The notes beneath the pieces were generated by a model that searched no databases, was not told the origin of the DNA, and was given only the letters and a program-made list of their open reading frames with translations. 64,000 nt of DNA. Source: Bradyrhizobium sp. CB82 (GTDB lineage: Bacteria > Pseudomonadota > Alphaproteobacteria > Rhizobiales > Xanthobacteraceae). Made by a program: the position numbers and the translations under genes. Each line of letters starts with the position of its first letter. The stretch's first letter is position 1. The DNA lies in the NCBI RefSeq assembly GCF_029714405.1, contig NZ_CP121650.1:9057001-9121000 (forward strand), given 5' to 3'. Below are positions 40,551 to 53,187 of the stretch, in pieces.

Positions 40551-41531
40551 ATGCCTGCAAAACCCTCCGATACCCAACTGACCGGCCTGTTCCTCGACAT
40601 GCTCGCGGCGGAACAGGGCGCCGGTCCCAACACGCTCGACGCCTACCGGCGCGACCTCACCGATTTCTCCGAGTTCCTCGGCCACAGGGGCCGGGACTTC
40701 ATCGGCGCGGACACGCAAGGCTTGCGAGACTATCTCGCCGATCTCGATACCCGCGGCTTCAAGTCCACCAGCGTCGCGCGCCGCCTGTCGGCCATGCGGC
40801 ACCTGTTTCGCTTCCTGCTCAACGAGCGGATTCGCAGCGACGATCCGGCCGCGATCCTGTCAGGGCCGAAGCGCGGCCGCGGCCTGCCAAAGGTGCTGTC
40901 GATCGCGGACGTCGATCGCATGCTGAGACGTGCGAAGGAGCTGAGCGAGAGGGCTGACACATCACCCTCGCAGCGGCTGCGCAGTTTGCGGCTCTATTGC
41001 CTGCTCGAAGTGCTCTACGCCACGGGCCTGCGCGTCTCCGAGCTGGTGTCGCTGCCACGCTCGGCCGCAAAGCGCGACGCGCGCATGATCGTGGTGCGCG
41101 GCAAGGGCAACAAGGAACGGCTGGTGCCGCTCAACGAAGCCGCGCGGCAGGCGATGGCGGATTATCTCGCCGCGACGGACGCGGCCAAAGGCGACACCAA
41201 GGGTGACGGGAAGGCGAGCAAGAAAGGCAGTCTCGCCGCCTCGAAATGGCTGTTCCCCTCCTTCGGCGACAGCGGCCACCTGACGCGGCAGCATTTTGCA
41301 CGCGACCTGAAGGAGCTCGCGGTCGCCTCCGGTCTTCAGGCCCGTCTGGTCTCCCCGCACGTGCTGCGCCACGCCTTCGCCAGCCACCTCCTGCACAACG
41401 GCGCTGATTTGCGCATCGTGCAGACCCTGCTCGGCCACACCGACATCTCGACGACGCAGATCTACACCCATGTGGTGGAGGAGCGGCTGAAGAGCCTGGT
41501 CCGCGACCTGCACCCGCTGGCGGAGAAGTAG
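40551..41531 (+). CDS. xerD: Site-specific tyrosine recombinase XerD
   Basis: A 326-residue recombinase with an N-terminal SAM-like domain (FLDMLAAEQGAGPNTLDAYRRDL) and a catalytic domain carrying the R-K-H-R-H-Y set: ATGLRVSELVSLP, KGNKERLVPL, HVLRHAFASHLL, LGHTDISTTQIYTHV. It is slightly longer than usual because of a Gly/Lys-rich insert (KGDTKGDGKASKKG) at about 215. XerCD resolves chromosome dimers at dif. No integration module is near, so this is the core enzyme. Confidence 0.92.
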   Translation: MPAKPSDTQLTGLFLDMLAAEQGAGPNTLDAYRRDLTDFSEFLGHRGRDFIGADTQGLRDYLADLDTRGFKSTSVARRLSAMRHLFRFLLNERIRSDDPAAILSGPKRGRGLPKVLSIADVDRMLRRAKELSERADTSPSQRLRSLRLYCLLEVLYATGLRVSELVSLPRSAAKRDARMIVVRGKGNKERLVPLNEAARQAMADYLAATDAAKGDTKGDGKASKKGSLAASKWLFPSFGDSGHLTRQHFARDLKELAVASGLQARLVSPHVLRHAFASHLLHNGADLRIVQTLLGHTDISTTQIYTHVVEERLKSLVRDLHPLAEK

Positions 41532-41551
41532 GTCTCGGGCGCCACGAAGGA

Positions 41552-41708
41552 GGTGCGCTCCCTCTCCCGCTTGCGGGGGAGGGCTGGGGTGGGGGTGCCG
41601 CCACAATGAACGCTCCCAATGTGGAGATAGCCCCCACCCGCGCCTTCGGCGCGATCTCCCCCGCAAGCGGGAGAGGTTACGGCGAGCCCGTGGCTAAACC
41701 GATCGAAC
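41552..41708. repeat. Family A repeat, copy 3
   Basis: Same orientation as the other copies and directly after xerD. The remaining 180 bases before accA (to 41886) carry its promoter; no further gene is seen. Confidence 0.9.
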
Positions 41709-41886
41709 CAACAATGCTCCGGGACACGCCTTGACTTCGGCCGTTTCTCCGCAGAAAGAGCCGTCTCCTGCCCGCGATTTGGCGCGCTCCATCGGTGCGC
41801 ACAAGCCAACTCATTGAAGGACCTGCACTTCCCGGCCCGATCCGAAATCCGCTTCGCCCTAAAGCTCCGTCCCCTATATTGAACCG

Positions 41887-42849
41887 ATGCCAGACCACAT
41901 GCGCAGCTATCTCGATTTCGAAAAGCCCGTCGCCGAGCTCGATTCCAAGCTCGACGAATTGCGCGCGCTCTCGGCCTCCGGCACCGACATCGCCGAGGAG
42001 GTCGGCAAGATCGAGGATAAGGCGGCGCAGGCGCTCGCCGACCTCTATTTGAACCTGACGCCATGGCAGAAGACGCTGGTCGCCCGCCATCCGCAGCGGC
42101 CGCACTTCTCCGACTTCATCAAGGGCCTGGTCACCGAATTCACGCCGCTCGCCGGCGACCGCAAGTTCGGTGAGGACGAGGCGCTGGTGGCAGGCTTCGG
42201 CCGCTTCCGCGGCGAAGCCATTTGCGTGATGGGCCAGGAAAAAGGCGATTCCACCGAAAGCCGCATCAAGCACAATTTTGGCATGGCGCGGCCCGAAGGC
42301 TATCGCAAGGCAGTGCGGCTGATGGAGATGGCCGAGCGGTTTGGCTTGCCGGTGCTGTCGATCGTCGATTCTGCCGGCGCCTATCCCGGCATCGGCGCGG
42401 AAGAGCGCGGACAGGCTGAGGCCATCGCGCGCTCGACGGATGCCTGCCTGTCGCTGGGCGTGCCGAACGTTGCGATCATCACCGGCGAGGGCATGTCGGG
42501 CGGCGCGATCGCCCTCACCACGGCGAACCGCGTCTTGATGCTGGAGCACGCGATCTACAGCGTGATCTCGCCCGAGGCCGCCTCCTCGATCCTCTGGCGC
42601 GACGGCACCAAGGCCCAGGAAGCCGCCAACAGCATGAAGATCACGGCCCAGGACATGCTCCGCTTCGGCGTGATCGACAGCATTTTGAAGGAGCCGGTCG
42701 GCGGCGCCCACCGCGACCCCGCCGCGATGATCGCCACCACGGGCGAGGCGATCGAGCAGGCCTTCGTCGAGCTGCGGAACCTGGACTCCGACGCCATCCG
42801 CAAGCAGCGCCGGCAGAAATTCCTCGAAATTGGCCGGAAACTGGGGTGA
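41887..42849 (+). CDS. accA: Acetyl-CoA carboxylase carboxyltransferase subunit alpha
   Basis: A 320-residue subunit of the first enzyme of fatty-acid synthesis. The start MPDHMRSYLDFEKPVAELDSKL is typical. GDRKFGEDEALVAGFGRF, IKHNFGMARPEGYRKA, VDSAGAYPGIGAEERGQ and GEGMSGGAIAL are the carboxybiotin/malonyl-CoA site blocks, and the ending is KQRRQKFLEIGRKLG. It is a single gene, as is usual when accA is not joined to accD. Confidence 0.96.
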   Translation: MPDHMRSYLDFEKPVAELDSKLDELRALSASGTDIAEEVGKIEDKAAQALADLYLNLTPWQKTLVARHPQRPHFSDFIKGLVTEFTPLAGDRKFGEDEALVAGFGRFRGEAICVMGQEKGDSTESRIKHNFGMARPEGYRKAVRLMEMAERFGLPVLSIVDSAGAYPGIGAEERGQAEAIARSTDACLSLGVPNVAIITGEGMSGGAIALTTANRVLMLEHAIYSVISPEAASSILWRDGTKAQEAANSMKITAQDMLRFGVIDSILKEPVGGAHRDPAAMIATTGEAIEQAFVELRNLDSDAIRKQRRQKFLEIGRKLG

Positions 42850-42869
42850 TTCCAGGCCGCCGCGCCGGC

Positions 42870-42992
42870 GGCAGGCTCGCTCGCCCGCGGGGCAGAGCCG
42901 GAGTGGGTGCTTCCGCAGTCGACACTCCCGCTGTGGAGGCAGCCCCACCGGCCGCGCGTAGCGCGTCGACCTCCCCGCAAGCGGAGAGGTGA
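42870..42992. repeat. Degenerate family A repeat
   Basis: A decayed copy: the right half TCCCCGCAAGCGGAGAGGTG is clear and the middle GCCCCACCGGCCGCGCG is altered. The full gap 42850-43253 otherwise shows no gene; it includes AT-rich sequence near 43010-43100 that may be the promoter of the next gene. Confidence 0.6.
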
Positions 42993-43295
42993 AGTCCCGG
43001 CCGGTGAACCCCCGTTAACCCTTTTTTCGCCCGAATCGGCGATCCCGGTCGTAATTAGGCCGCTACGCCCTGATTTAGTCTTTGTTGACCATCCCTATGA
43101 GGCAACGCCCTCGTGATCCGCGCTTGGGTTGCGACGGTTTGGCTCAGAGGGTAAGATTTTAATCAATGGCTTCAGGGCATAAGCGCTGGGGCTTGGTCTG
43201 CAAAAAACCCGCTTGCCGCGGGTCCGGATCGCCGGTCAGGCCATGCTCCAGAAGTGGGGTTTTCGCTGACATGCCCGGTGAGTGTGGGGTCCATC

Positions 43296-44864
43296 TTGAT
43301 TTCTAGCTCGCTTTTACGCGCGCTTTTGACGTCGGCTGCGCTTGTCACAAGCGTGCTGCTGGCTGGCTGCGATACCGACCAGGTCTCGCTCGCGACCAAC
43401 GCCAAGGCCAACCAGCCCGTCCCGGCAAAGCTTCTCGCAGCGATGACCGAGAAGGACATGGATCTGCAATCGCCGATCCTGATCCGCCTGTTCAAGCAGG
43501 AAGCCGAGCTCGAGGTCTGGAAGCAGACCCGCTCCGGCCAGTTCGCGCTGCTCAAGACCTACCCGATCTGCCGCTGGTCCGGCGATCTCGGCCCGAAGGT
43601 GCGCGAAGGCGACCGCCAGGCGCCTGAGGGGTTCTATTCGATCAACCCCAGCCAGATGAATCCGCAGTCGGCCTACTACCTCTCCTTCAACACCGGCTAT
43701 CCCAACGCCTTCGACCGCGCGCTGGGCCGGTCCGGCTCGCAGCTGATGGTGCATGGCGACTGTTCCTCGCGCGGCTGCTACGCGATGACGGACGAGCAGA
43801 TCGCGGAGATCTATTCGCTCGGCCGCGAATCCTTTTTCGGCGGCCAGAAGGCATTCCAGTTCCAGGCCTATCCGTTCCGGATGACTCCGGTGAACATGGC
43901 CAAGCACCGCAACAATCCGAACATGGCCTTCTGGAAGATGATCAAGGAAGGCAATGATCATTTCGAGGTGACGCGGCAGGAGCCGAAGGTCGACTTCTGC
44001 GAGAAGAAGTACGTCTTCGACGCCGCCAAGGCGCCGGACGCCAAGCGCGATCCGGTGTTCGACGCCTCCGCAAAGTGCCCGGCTTATGTGATCCCGGAGG
44101 ACATCGCGAACGCGGTGCGCGAGAAGCAGGAAAAGGACGAAGCGGAATACGCCAAACTCGTCGCCAAGGGCACGCCGGTTGCGCGCATGAACACCGGCAT
44201 CGACGGCGGCATGAACAAGGTGTTCGCCGCGAAGATTCCGGAAGGCTCGACCGGCCTGTCCGAGGGCGCCGAAGGCAACACGCTCCAGATGCTGGCGATG
44301 TCGAAGGCGCCCGGCACGATCCCCGGCACCGTCAACCCGCCGAAGCCGAACCTCGAGCCTGTCGCAGCAAGCCCGCAGAGCGAGCCGATCGTCGCGGTCC
44401 CCGCGCCCGCCGCGAACACCCGCGTCGCCTCGGCGGCGCCCGCCGAGAAATCCGAAGGTGGCGGCTTCTTCTCCGGCCTCGCCCGCAAGATGGGCATGGG
44501 CAGCGCCGACACCACGGCGACCACATCGCCGCCGCCGGCCACTACCGCTTCGGCAACCCCGCCCACCGCGGCATCCCGGCTGAAGGCCGCGGTGACCCGG
44601 TTCGTGCCGGGACACGGAACGGCCAAGGACGCGAAGGACGCGCCCAAGGAAGCGGTCAAGGAAGCGGCCAAGCCGGCCGCAGCCGCCAAGCCTGCCGAGT
44701 CGCCAAAGCCGGCCGACGCGCGCGTTGCCGCATCACGCCCGCCGTTGAAGCCGGCAGTGTCGGATAGCGCAGCCGCTGCGGGAGCCAAGGACGCGCAGCT
44801 CGCAGGCGCAGCGCCGGTGATGTCGTCGAACTCGTTCGACAGCCGGTTCGGGGCGGTGAAGTAG
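43296..44864 (+). CDS. L,D-transpeptidase family lipoprotein
   Basis: About 522 residues. The lipoprotein signal MISSSLLRALLTSAALVTSVLLAGC has its lipobox LAGC near residue 25, placing it in the outer or inner membrane facing the periplasm. I choose TTG 43296 because the peptide starts there neatly and GGGG lies before it; GTG starts at 43254, 43278 and 43284 are possible. The YkuD core (about 45-250) includes VHGDCSSRGCYAMT with the catalytic His and Cys. The second half is a Pro/Ala/Lys-rich tail with SRLKAAVTRFVPG. Such enzymes cross-link peptidoglycan or attach proteins. Confidence 0.82.
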   Translation: MISSSLLRALLTSAALVTSVLLAGCDTDQVSLATNAKANQPVPAKLLAAMTEKDMDLQSPILIRLFKQEAELEVWKQTRSGQFALLKTYPICRWSGDLGPKVREGDRQAPEGFYSINPSQMNPQSAYYLSFNTGYPNAFDRALGRSGSQLMVHGDCSSRGCYAMTDEQIAEIYSLGRESFFGGQKAFQFQAYPFRMTPVNMAKHRNNPNMAFWKMIKEGNDHFEVTRQEPKVDFCEKKYVFDAAKAPDAKRDPVFDASAKCPAYVIPEDIANAVREKQEKDEAEYAKLVAKGTPVARMNTGIDGGMNKVFAAKIPEGSTGLSEGAEGNTLQMLAMSKAPGTIPGTVNPPKPNLEPVAASPQSEPIVAVPAPAANTRVASAAPAEKSEGGGFFSGLARKMGMGSADTTATTSPPPATTASATPPTAASRLKAAVTRFVPGHGTAKDAKDAPKEAVKEAAKPAAAAKPAESPKPADARVAASRPPLKPAVSDSAAAAGAKDAQLAGAAPVMSSNSFDSRFGAVK

Positions 44865-44899
44865 ACGACGTCTTCGTCGCGGCCACAACACACTCAGCC

Positions 44900-45003
44900 G
44901 TCGTTCCCCGCGAAAGCGGGGAATCCAGTATTCCAGAGACAGCGCGAAGATCCGGAGAGGCCGCGGCGTGCTGGGTCGCCCGGTCAAGCCGGGCGACGGC
45001 AGC
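44900..45003. repeat. Family B repeat, copy 3 (inverted)
   Basis: Arms TTCCCCGCGAAAGCGGGGAA and GCCCGGTCAAGCCGGGC, with GAATCCAGTATTCCAGAGAC between, in opposite orientation to the two copies near rpmB. It lies between the convergent L,D-transpeptidase gene and secA. Confidence 0.75.
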
Positions 45004-45045
45004 GGAGGCTGAGGCGCGAGCTTCGCGTCTCAGACGTACCGCACC

Positions 45046-47886
<2,841 letters not shown>

Positions 47887-48240
47887 ACCGATTTCCTTGC
47901 CAAATTCCTGTGTTCGCGATTACCGCGTTGCAGCCAAGAGGTTGTCACCAACTTGCCTATCAACTCACCGTGACGCCTCGCGGCCAAGGCCCCGTTCCGG
48001 GGTCATCCGCCATATGGGTGGGAATTGAGCAAATCTGGGTTCAACGGCCAAAAACGCAGCAAAATAAACGCTATCGCCATGGACGCGACCGGCCAGAGAT
48101 ATGGCCCACCCTCAGCCTTGTCAACGGCGGCCGGCTTTCCGCCAATTCATCATTTTGACAGGTTTTTCGCGTTGCCAAGGCACCCCGATTGGGCGAGTGT
48201 CCGCCCCGCCCAAATACCCCCTTCAGAATAAGGATTTTCC

Positions 48241-49146
48241 ATGACCACCTCGTTTCCGGTAACGAAAACCGGCCTGCGCTTCGGCCTTGCCACCGCCCTT
48301 GCGGGCTGCCTCGCATTGGCGCTGATCGCAGGTCCCGGCCGGGCCGCCGACGACCCGGTCCTGGCCAAGGTGAACGGCGCGGAGATCAAGAAGAGCGACG
48401 TTGCGCTCGCCGAGGAGGAACTGGGGCCGAGCCTGGCGCAGATGGACCCGGCGACCAAGGACGAGAACGTGCTGGCCTTCCTGATCGACATGAAGATCGT
48501 CGCCAAGGCGGCCGAGGACAAGAAGATCGCCGACGGCGACGAGTTCAAGAAGCGCCTGGCGTTCGCCCGCAACCGGCTTCTGATGGACAGCCTGCTCGCC
48601 CAGGAAGGCAAGGCTGCGAACACCGACGACGCCATGAAGAAGGTCTATGAGGAGGCCTCCAAGCAGATCACCGGCGAGCAGGAGGTGCGCGCCCGCCACA
48701 TCCTGGTCGAAACCGAGGACGAGGCCAAGGCGGTGAAGGCCGAGCTCGACAAGGGCGCCGATTTCGCCGAGCTCGCCAAGAAGAAGTCCAAGGATCCGGG
48801 CTCCGCCGACGGCGGCGATCTCGGCTTCTTCACCAAGGAGCAGATGGTGCCGGAATTCTCGGCCGTCGCCTTTGCGCTGGAGCCCGGCAAGATCTCCGAC
48901 CCCGTGAAGTCGCAGTTCGGCTGGCACATCATCAAGGTCGAGGAAAAGCGCAGCCGCAAGGCGCCGGATTTCGACCAGGTCAAGGCCCAGATCGAGAACT
49001 ACGTCACCCGCAAGGCCCAGGCCGACTACGTCGCCAAGCTGCGCGCGGAAGCCAAGGTCGAGCGGCTGGACCAGCCGGCGGCTGATGCGGCCAAGCCCGC
49101 CGACAAGCCGGCCGACAACAAGATGGCGCCCCCGGCGAAGAAGTAA
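48241..49146 (+). CDS. Parvulin-type peptidyl-prolyl isomerase, periplasmic
   Basis: A 301-residue SurA/PrsA-like foldase. Residues 1-35 are a signal peptide (FGLATALAGCLALALIAGPGRAA), then an N-terminal helical chaperone part, and a parvulin domain (about 145-235): VRARHILVETEDEAKAVKAEL, SKDPGSADGGDLGFF, MVPEFSAVAFAL and SQFGWHIIKVEEKR. The end is Ala/Lys/Asp-rich. It is likely to help folding of outer-membrane proteins and lies next to secA, which fits export. Confidence 0.9.
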   Translation: MTTSFPVTKTGLRFGLATALAGCLALALIAGPGRAADDPVLAKVNGAEIKKSDVALAEEELGPSLAQMDPATKDENVLAFLIDMKIVAKAAEDKKIADGDEFKKRLAFARNRLLMDSLLAQEGKAANTDDAMKKVYEEASKQITGEQEVRARHILVETEDEAKAVKAELDKGADFAELAKKKSKDPGSADGGDLGFFTKEQMVPEFSAVAFALEPGKISDPVKSQFGWHIIKVEEKRSRKAPDFDQVKAQIENYVTRKAQADYVAKLRAEAKVERLDQPAADAAKPADKPADNKMAPPAKK

Positions 49147-49244
49147 GAATTCGCTGTCACTTCGCGGACGCCAATAGTATCTAACGTCGCAATGGCCGGG
49201 CTCGTCCCGGCCATCTGCTTATCCAGATCCATCAAGGCCCCGCG

Positions 49245-50486
49245 ATGTCCTCCTCCGTCTCCCCGCTCGCCCCGAAACACGTTCCCGACATGCCCGCCAT
49301 CGCGGGCGTCCGTCTCGCGACGGCGGAGGCCGGCATCCGCTACAAGAACCGCACCGACGTGTTGCTCGCGATCATGGACAAGGGTACCGCGGTCGCCGGC
49401 GTCTTCACCAAGTCGAAATGCCCGTCTGCGCCGGTGGAATGGTGCCGGGCCAAGCTCAAAGGCGGCAAAGCGCGCGCCCTCGTCGTCAACTCCGGCAACG
49501 CCAACGCCTTTACCGGCAAGACCGGACGGGCGTCGACCGCGCTGACCGCGAAGATCGCGGCCAAGGCCGTCGGCTGCAGCGAAAGCGAGATTTTCCTGGC
49601 CTCGACCGGTGTGATCGGCGAGCCGCTGGATGCGACCAAGTTCGACGGCGTGCTCGCGCGCCTCGCCGAGAGCGCCGCGCCCGCCGACTGGCCGGGCGCC
49701 GCCAAGGCGATCATGACCACCGACACCTTCCCGAAGGTCGCGACCGCGACCGTGAAGCTCGGCAAGGCCAAGGTCACGATCAACGGCATGGCCAAGGGCG
49801 CCGGCATGATCGCACCCGACATGGCGACGATGCTGTCTTTCATCTTCACCGACGCGCCGATTGCGCCCGCCGCGCTGCAAGCGCTGCTCAAGAGCGGCGT
49901 CGAGGACACGTTCAACGCGGTGACGATCGACGGCGACACCTCGACCTCGGACACGTTGCTGGCCTTTGCCACCGGCGCGGCCGCCGAGCACGGCGCGCCC
50001 AAAATCAGCCGCGCCAGCGATCCGCGCCTGAAGGCCTTCACCAAGGCTTTTCATCAGGTGCTCGCCAACCTCGCCGAGCAGGTGGCCCGCGACGGCGAAG
50101 GCGCGCGCAAGCTGGTCGAGATCACCGTGGAAGGCGCCAAGACCAAGGCTTCGGCGCGCAAGATCGCGATGTCGATCGCGAACTCGCCGCTGGTGAAGAC
50201 TGCGATCGCCGGCGAGGACGCCAATTGGGGCCGCGTGGTCATGGCGGTGGGCAAGGCCGGCGAGCCCGCCGATCGCGACAAGCTATCGATCTCCTTCAAC
50301 GGAATCCGTGTTGCGAAAAGCGGCGCGCGCGATCCGTCTTACGACGAGGCACAGGTGTCGGAGGCGATGAAGGCGCCGGAGATCGCTATCAAGGTCGCGC
50401 TCGGCCTCGGCAAGGGCCGCGACCGCGTGCTGACCTGCGACCTCACCAAGGAATACGTGGCGATCAACGGCGACTATCGGTCATAA
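49245..50486 (+). CDS. argJ: Bifunctional ornithine acetyltransferase/N-acetylglutamate synthase
   Basis: A 413-residue ArgJ that recycles the acetyl group in arginine synthesis. The self-cleavage site is [16 protein letters not shown], with the nucleophilic Thr after Ala at about residue 204. [13 protein letters not shown] and [14 protein letters not shown] are family blocks, and [15 protein letters not shown] is the conserved end. Nine bases separate it from mutT, so they form an operon. Confidence 0.95.
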   Translation: MSSSVSPLAPKHVPDMPAIAGVRLATAEAGIRYKNRTDVLLAIMDKGTAVAGVFTKSKCPSAPVEWCRAKLKGGKARALVVNSGNANAFTGKTGRASTALTAKIAAKAVGCSESEIFLASTGVIGEPLDATKFDGVLARLAESAAPADWPGAAKAIMTTDTFPKVATATVKLGKAKVTINGMAKGAGMIAPDMATMLSFIFTDAPIAPAALQALLKSGVEDTFNAVTIDGDTSTSDTLLAFATGAAAEHGAPKISRASDPRLKAFTKAFHQVLANLAEQVARDGEGARKLVEITVEGAKTKASARKIAMSIANSPLVKTAIAGEDANWGRVVMAVGKAGEPADRDKLSISFNGIRVAKSGARDPSYDEAQVSEAMKAPEIAIKVALGLGKGRDRVLTCDLTKEYVAINGDYRS

Positions 50487-50494
50487 GTTCAGGC

Positions 50495-50905
<411 letters not shown>

Positions 50906-50917
50906 CCCAGGAGAACA

Positions 50918-51018
50918 CCTCATCCTGATGAGACCGCGAAGCGGTCGTCTCGAAGGATGGGCCACATAGGGGCCTGCATGGTTCAAGACGGCGCTGACGC
51001 GCCTCCTCACCATGAGGG
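50918..51018. repeat. Family C repeat, copy 2 (uninterrupted)
   Basis: CCTCATCCTGATGAGACCGCGAAGCGGTCGTCTCGAAGGATGG ... CCTGCATGGTTCAAGACG ... GCGCCTCCTCACCATGAGG. Both ends are inverted (CCTCAT / ATGAGG). The related copy at 37009-37113 is split by the IS. Confidence 0.85.
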
Positions 51019-51020
51019 TC

Positions 51021-51869
51021 TTACGTCTTCCCCGCCTTCTTCACCGCCTCCGCAAGGCTCACCTTGGCCGAGCCGGGCTTGAGCGGCTGCTGCTGGCTCG
51101 CATGCGGCGCCCAGCCGGAGAGCCAGATGATGTCGAAAGTCGCACGGATGCGGCCGTCCGGATCGGCAAAGCGCTCCGCATAGATCTCGGCCATCCGCAG
51201 CATGGTCGCGCGCCGCGTCGGCGTGCGCCGCCGCTCGATCAGCACGTTGGCTGCGCCCATACGGCGCAGATCCTGCATCAGGGCAAAGGCGTGGTCGTAG
51301 CGCACCACGATGCGATCGACATCGGTGACCGGCAGCGCAAAGCCCGCCCGCTGCAACAGCGCGCCGATGTCGCGCAGATCGGCGAACGGTGCGACGCGCG
51401 GCGACACGCCGCCCTCGCATTCGGCCTCGGCCGTGGCAAAGGCCTGGCGCAGCTCGGTCAGGCTGTCGCCGCCGATCATCGCGGCGAGCAGGAGACCATC
51501 CGGCTTCAACGCACGACGGATTTGCGCGAACACGCCCGGCAAATCGTTGACAAATTGCAGGGCCAGCGCGGACACCACGAGATCGTGGCTTTCCGGCGCC
51601 AGCGGCAGCTTCTCCTGGCCCGCCGCATCGAGCTCGATCCGTCGCACGTTGCCGAAGCGCGGGCGCAGCGCCGACAGCCCCTCGCCAGGGGTCCAGAGAT
51701 CCGCCACGGCGCTAAATTCGCGCATCACCGCGGCCAGCCGATCGGCCATGTCCTCGTCGACGCGGTCGAGCAGGAAGCTGACGGGCCCCTGCACGCGCGC
51801 ACGCCGCTGCCGCATGTGCAGCAGCGCGCGATTGAACAGGGCGGGCGGGATTTGCGGATTTTGCGCCAT
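51021..51869 (-). CDS. SAM-dependent methyltransferase (NDUFAF5/BioC-like)
   Basis: A 282-residue methyltransferase. It starts NPQIPPALFNRALLHMRQRRA, the usual beginning of the alphaproteobacterial family close to NDUFAF5, a complex I assembly factor. SAM-binding blocks are VRRIELDAAGQEKLPLAPESHDLVVSALALQFVNDLP and LKPDGLLLAAMIGGDSLTELR. The classic DxGxG is not obvious in the first strand (LWTPGEGLSALRP). The C-terminal end resembles the family (IIWLSGWAPHASQQQPL). ATG 51869 is chosen over a long unsupported extension. Confidence 0.82.
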   Translation of the reverse strand: MAQNPQIPPALFNRALLHMRQRRARVQGPVSFLLDRVDEDMADRLAAVMREFSAVADLWTPGEGLSALRPRFGNVRRIELDAAGQEKLPLAPESHDLVVSALALQFVNDLPGVFAQIRRALKPDGLLLAAMIGGDSLTELRQAFATAEAECEGGVSPRVAPFADLRDIGALLQRAGFALPVTDVDRIVVRYDHAFALMQDLRRMGAANVLIERRRTPTRRATMLRMAEIYAERFADPDGRIRATFDIIWLSGWAPHASQQQPLKPGSAKVSLAEAVKKAGKT

Positions 51870-52066
51870 GCCGCTGGTTACGCCGATCTCGAGGGCTCTG
51901 GCAATCTCCTCTCTCGTGTCGCGGACGCGGTGCGGCACGAAGTGACGCGCCGCAGCGCCATAGCGCGTCGAAGACGCGCGTACACGCGGCTTGTGGCGCC
52001 GCACTGCGTCCGGGGCACGAGATTGAGCAACTTGAGTGGATTGTCGCGTAGCGCTAGCCTTGCCAG

Positions 52067-52876
52067 ATGAAAGCCGAAACCGTCCCGTCCCGTTCCATCT
52101 CCACCCATTGGCGTGGGACGCTCTCGGCTGGCCAGCGTATGCTGTCGCGCGCGGCGAAGCTCGCGCTCGACATTGCGCTGCCGACCTTGTGTGTGTCCTG
52201 CCGCGAGCCGGTCGATGGCGAGGGCGTGTGTGCGGCCTGCTGGGCGAAGCTGTCGTTCATCGCCCCACCCTATTGCCCGCGGCTCGGAATCCCCTTCGTC
52301 TACGATCCCGGCCCCGAGATGCTGTCGATGGAGGCGATCGCGAGCCCGCCCGCCTATCATCGGGCGCGCGCCGCGGTACGCTACGACGACGTCGCGAGCA
52401 CGCTGGTGCATTCGCTGAAGTACCAGGACCGCACCGATCTTGCGCCGGCCATGGGCCGCTGGATGGCGCGCGCGGGGCGCGAGTTGCTCGGCGAGGCAGA
52501 CATGCTGATCCCGGTGCCCCTGCATTGGCGGCGGGCCTGGCGCCGCCGCTACAACCAGTCGGGCGCGCTGGCCCGCGTGATCGAGCGGCAGGCTGGAGTC
52601 AGGCTGAGAGGCGACGTGTTGCGCCGGGTCCGCGCCACCGAGCAGCAGATCGGGCTGTCGCGCGCCCAGCGCGCCACCAATGTGCAGGGCGCATTCCAGG
52701 TATCTGCCGACCACCAAGCCGAGGTGCAGGGCCGACGCATTGTCCTCATTGATGACGTCTTGACCTCCGGCGCGACACTGGATGCCTGTGCCCGGGCCTT
52801 GCTCCGCGCCAAGGCCGCGCGGGTCGACGCACTGGTCTTTGCCCGGGTTGTGGAGACCGGGTCACGTCCCATATAA
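52067..52876 (+). CDS. ComF family phosphoribosyltransferase-like protein
   Basis: A 269-residue ComF protein. An N-terminal zinc ribbon (CVSCREPVDGEGVCAACW, about residues 45-62) precedes a type I phosphoribosyltransferase fold with the PRPP motif RRIVLIDDVLTSGATLDAC (about 225-243). The block RRRYNQSGALARVIERQ is the conserved ComF substrate-side segment. In competent bacteria ComF helps DNA uptake; here a role in nucleotide metabolism is equally possible. grxC follows 35 bases later. Confidence 0.9.
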   Translation: MKAETVPSRSISTHWRGTLSAGQRMLSRAAKLALDIALPTLCVSCREPVDGEGVCAACWAKLSFIAPPYCPRLGIPFVYDPGPEMLSMEAIASPPAYHRARAAVRYDDVASTLVHSLKYQDRTDLAPAMGRWMARAGRELLGEADMLIPVPLHWRRAWRRRYNQSGALARVIERQAGVRLRGDVLRRVRATEQQIGLSRAQRATNVQGAFQVSADHQAEVQGRRIVLIDDVLTSGATLDACARALLRAKAARVDALVFARVVETGSRPI

Positions 52877-52911
52877 TTCAATCAATTCATGAAACGAGAG
52901 CGCCATCCGAC

Positions 52912-53187
52912 ATGACTGCTGCTGTCGAAATCTACACCCGGCCGGGCTGCGGCTATTGTTCCGCGGCCAGGTCGCTGTTGACCCGGAAGAAAGCCGCCTT
53001 CACCGAGTTCGACATCGCCAAGAACCCGTCATGGCGCCAGGAGATGTACGACCGCGCCGGCTCGGGCTCGACGTTCCCGCAGATCTGGATCGGCGAGAAG
53101 CATGTCGGCGGCTGCGACGAGCTCTATTCGCTCGATCGCGAAGGCAAGCTCGATGCACTGCTCGAAAGCGTCAAGGCCGTCTCATGA
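52912..53187 (+). CDS. grxC: Glutaredoxin 3
   Basis: A 91-residue dithiol glutaredoxin. The active site is RPGCGYCSAA (CxxC), and TFPQIWIGEKHVGGCDEL is the glutathione-binding end with the cis-Pro. It reduces disulfides using glutathione in the cytoplasm. It is coupled to the next gene by an ATGA overlap. Confidence 0.95.
   Translation: MTAAVEIYTRPGCGYCSAARSLLTRKKAAFTEFDIAKNPSWRQEMYDRAGSGSTFPQIWIGEKHVGGCDELYSLDREGKLDALLESVKAVS

Noticed and set aside
40551..41531. Phage or island integrase
   Set aside because: The sequence is a core XerD by motif and context (aroK/aroB, accA), with no att site or mobile genes beside it.
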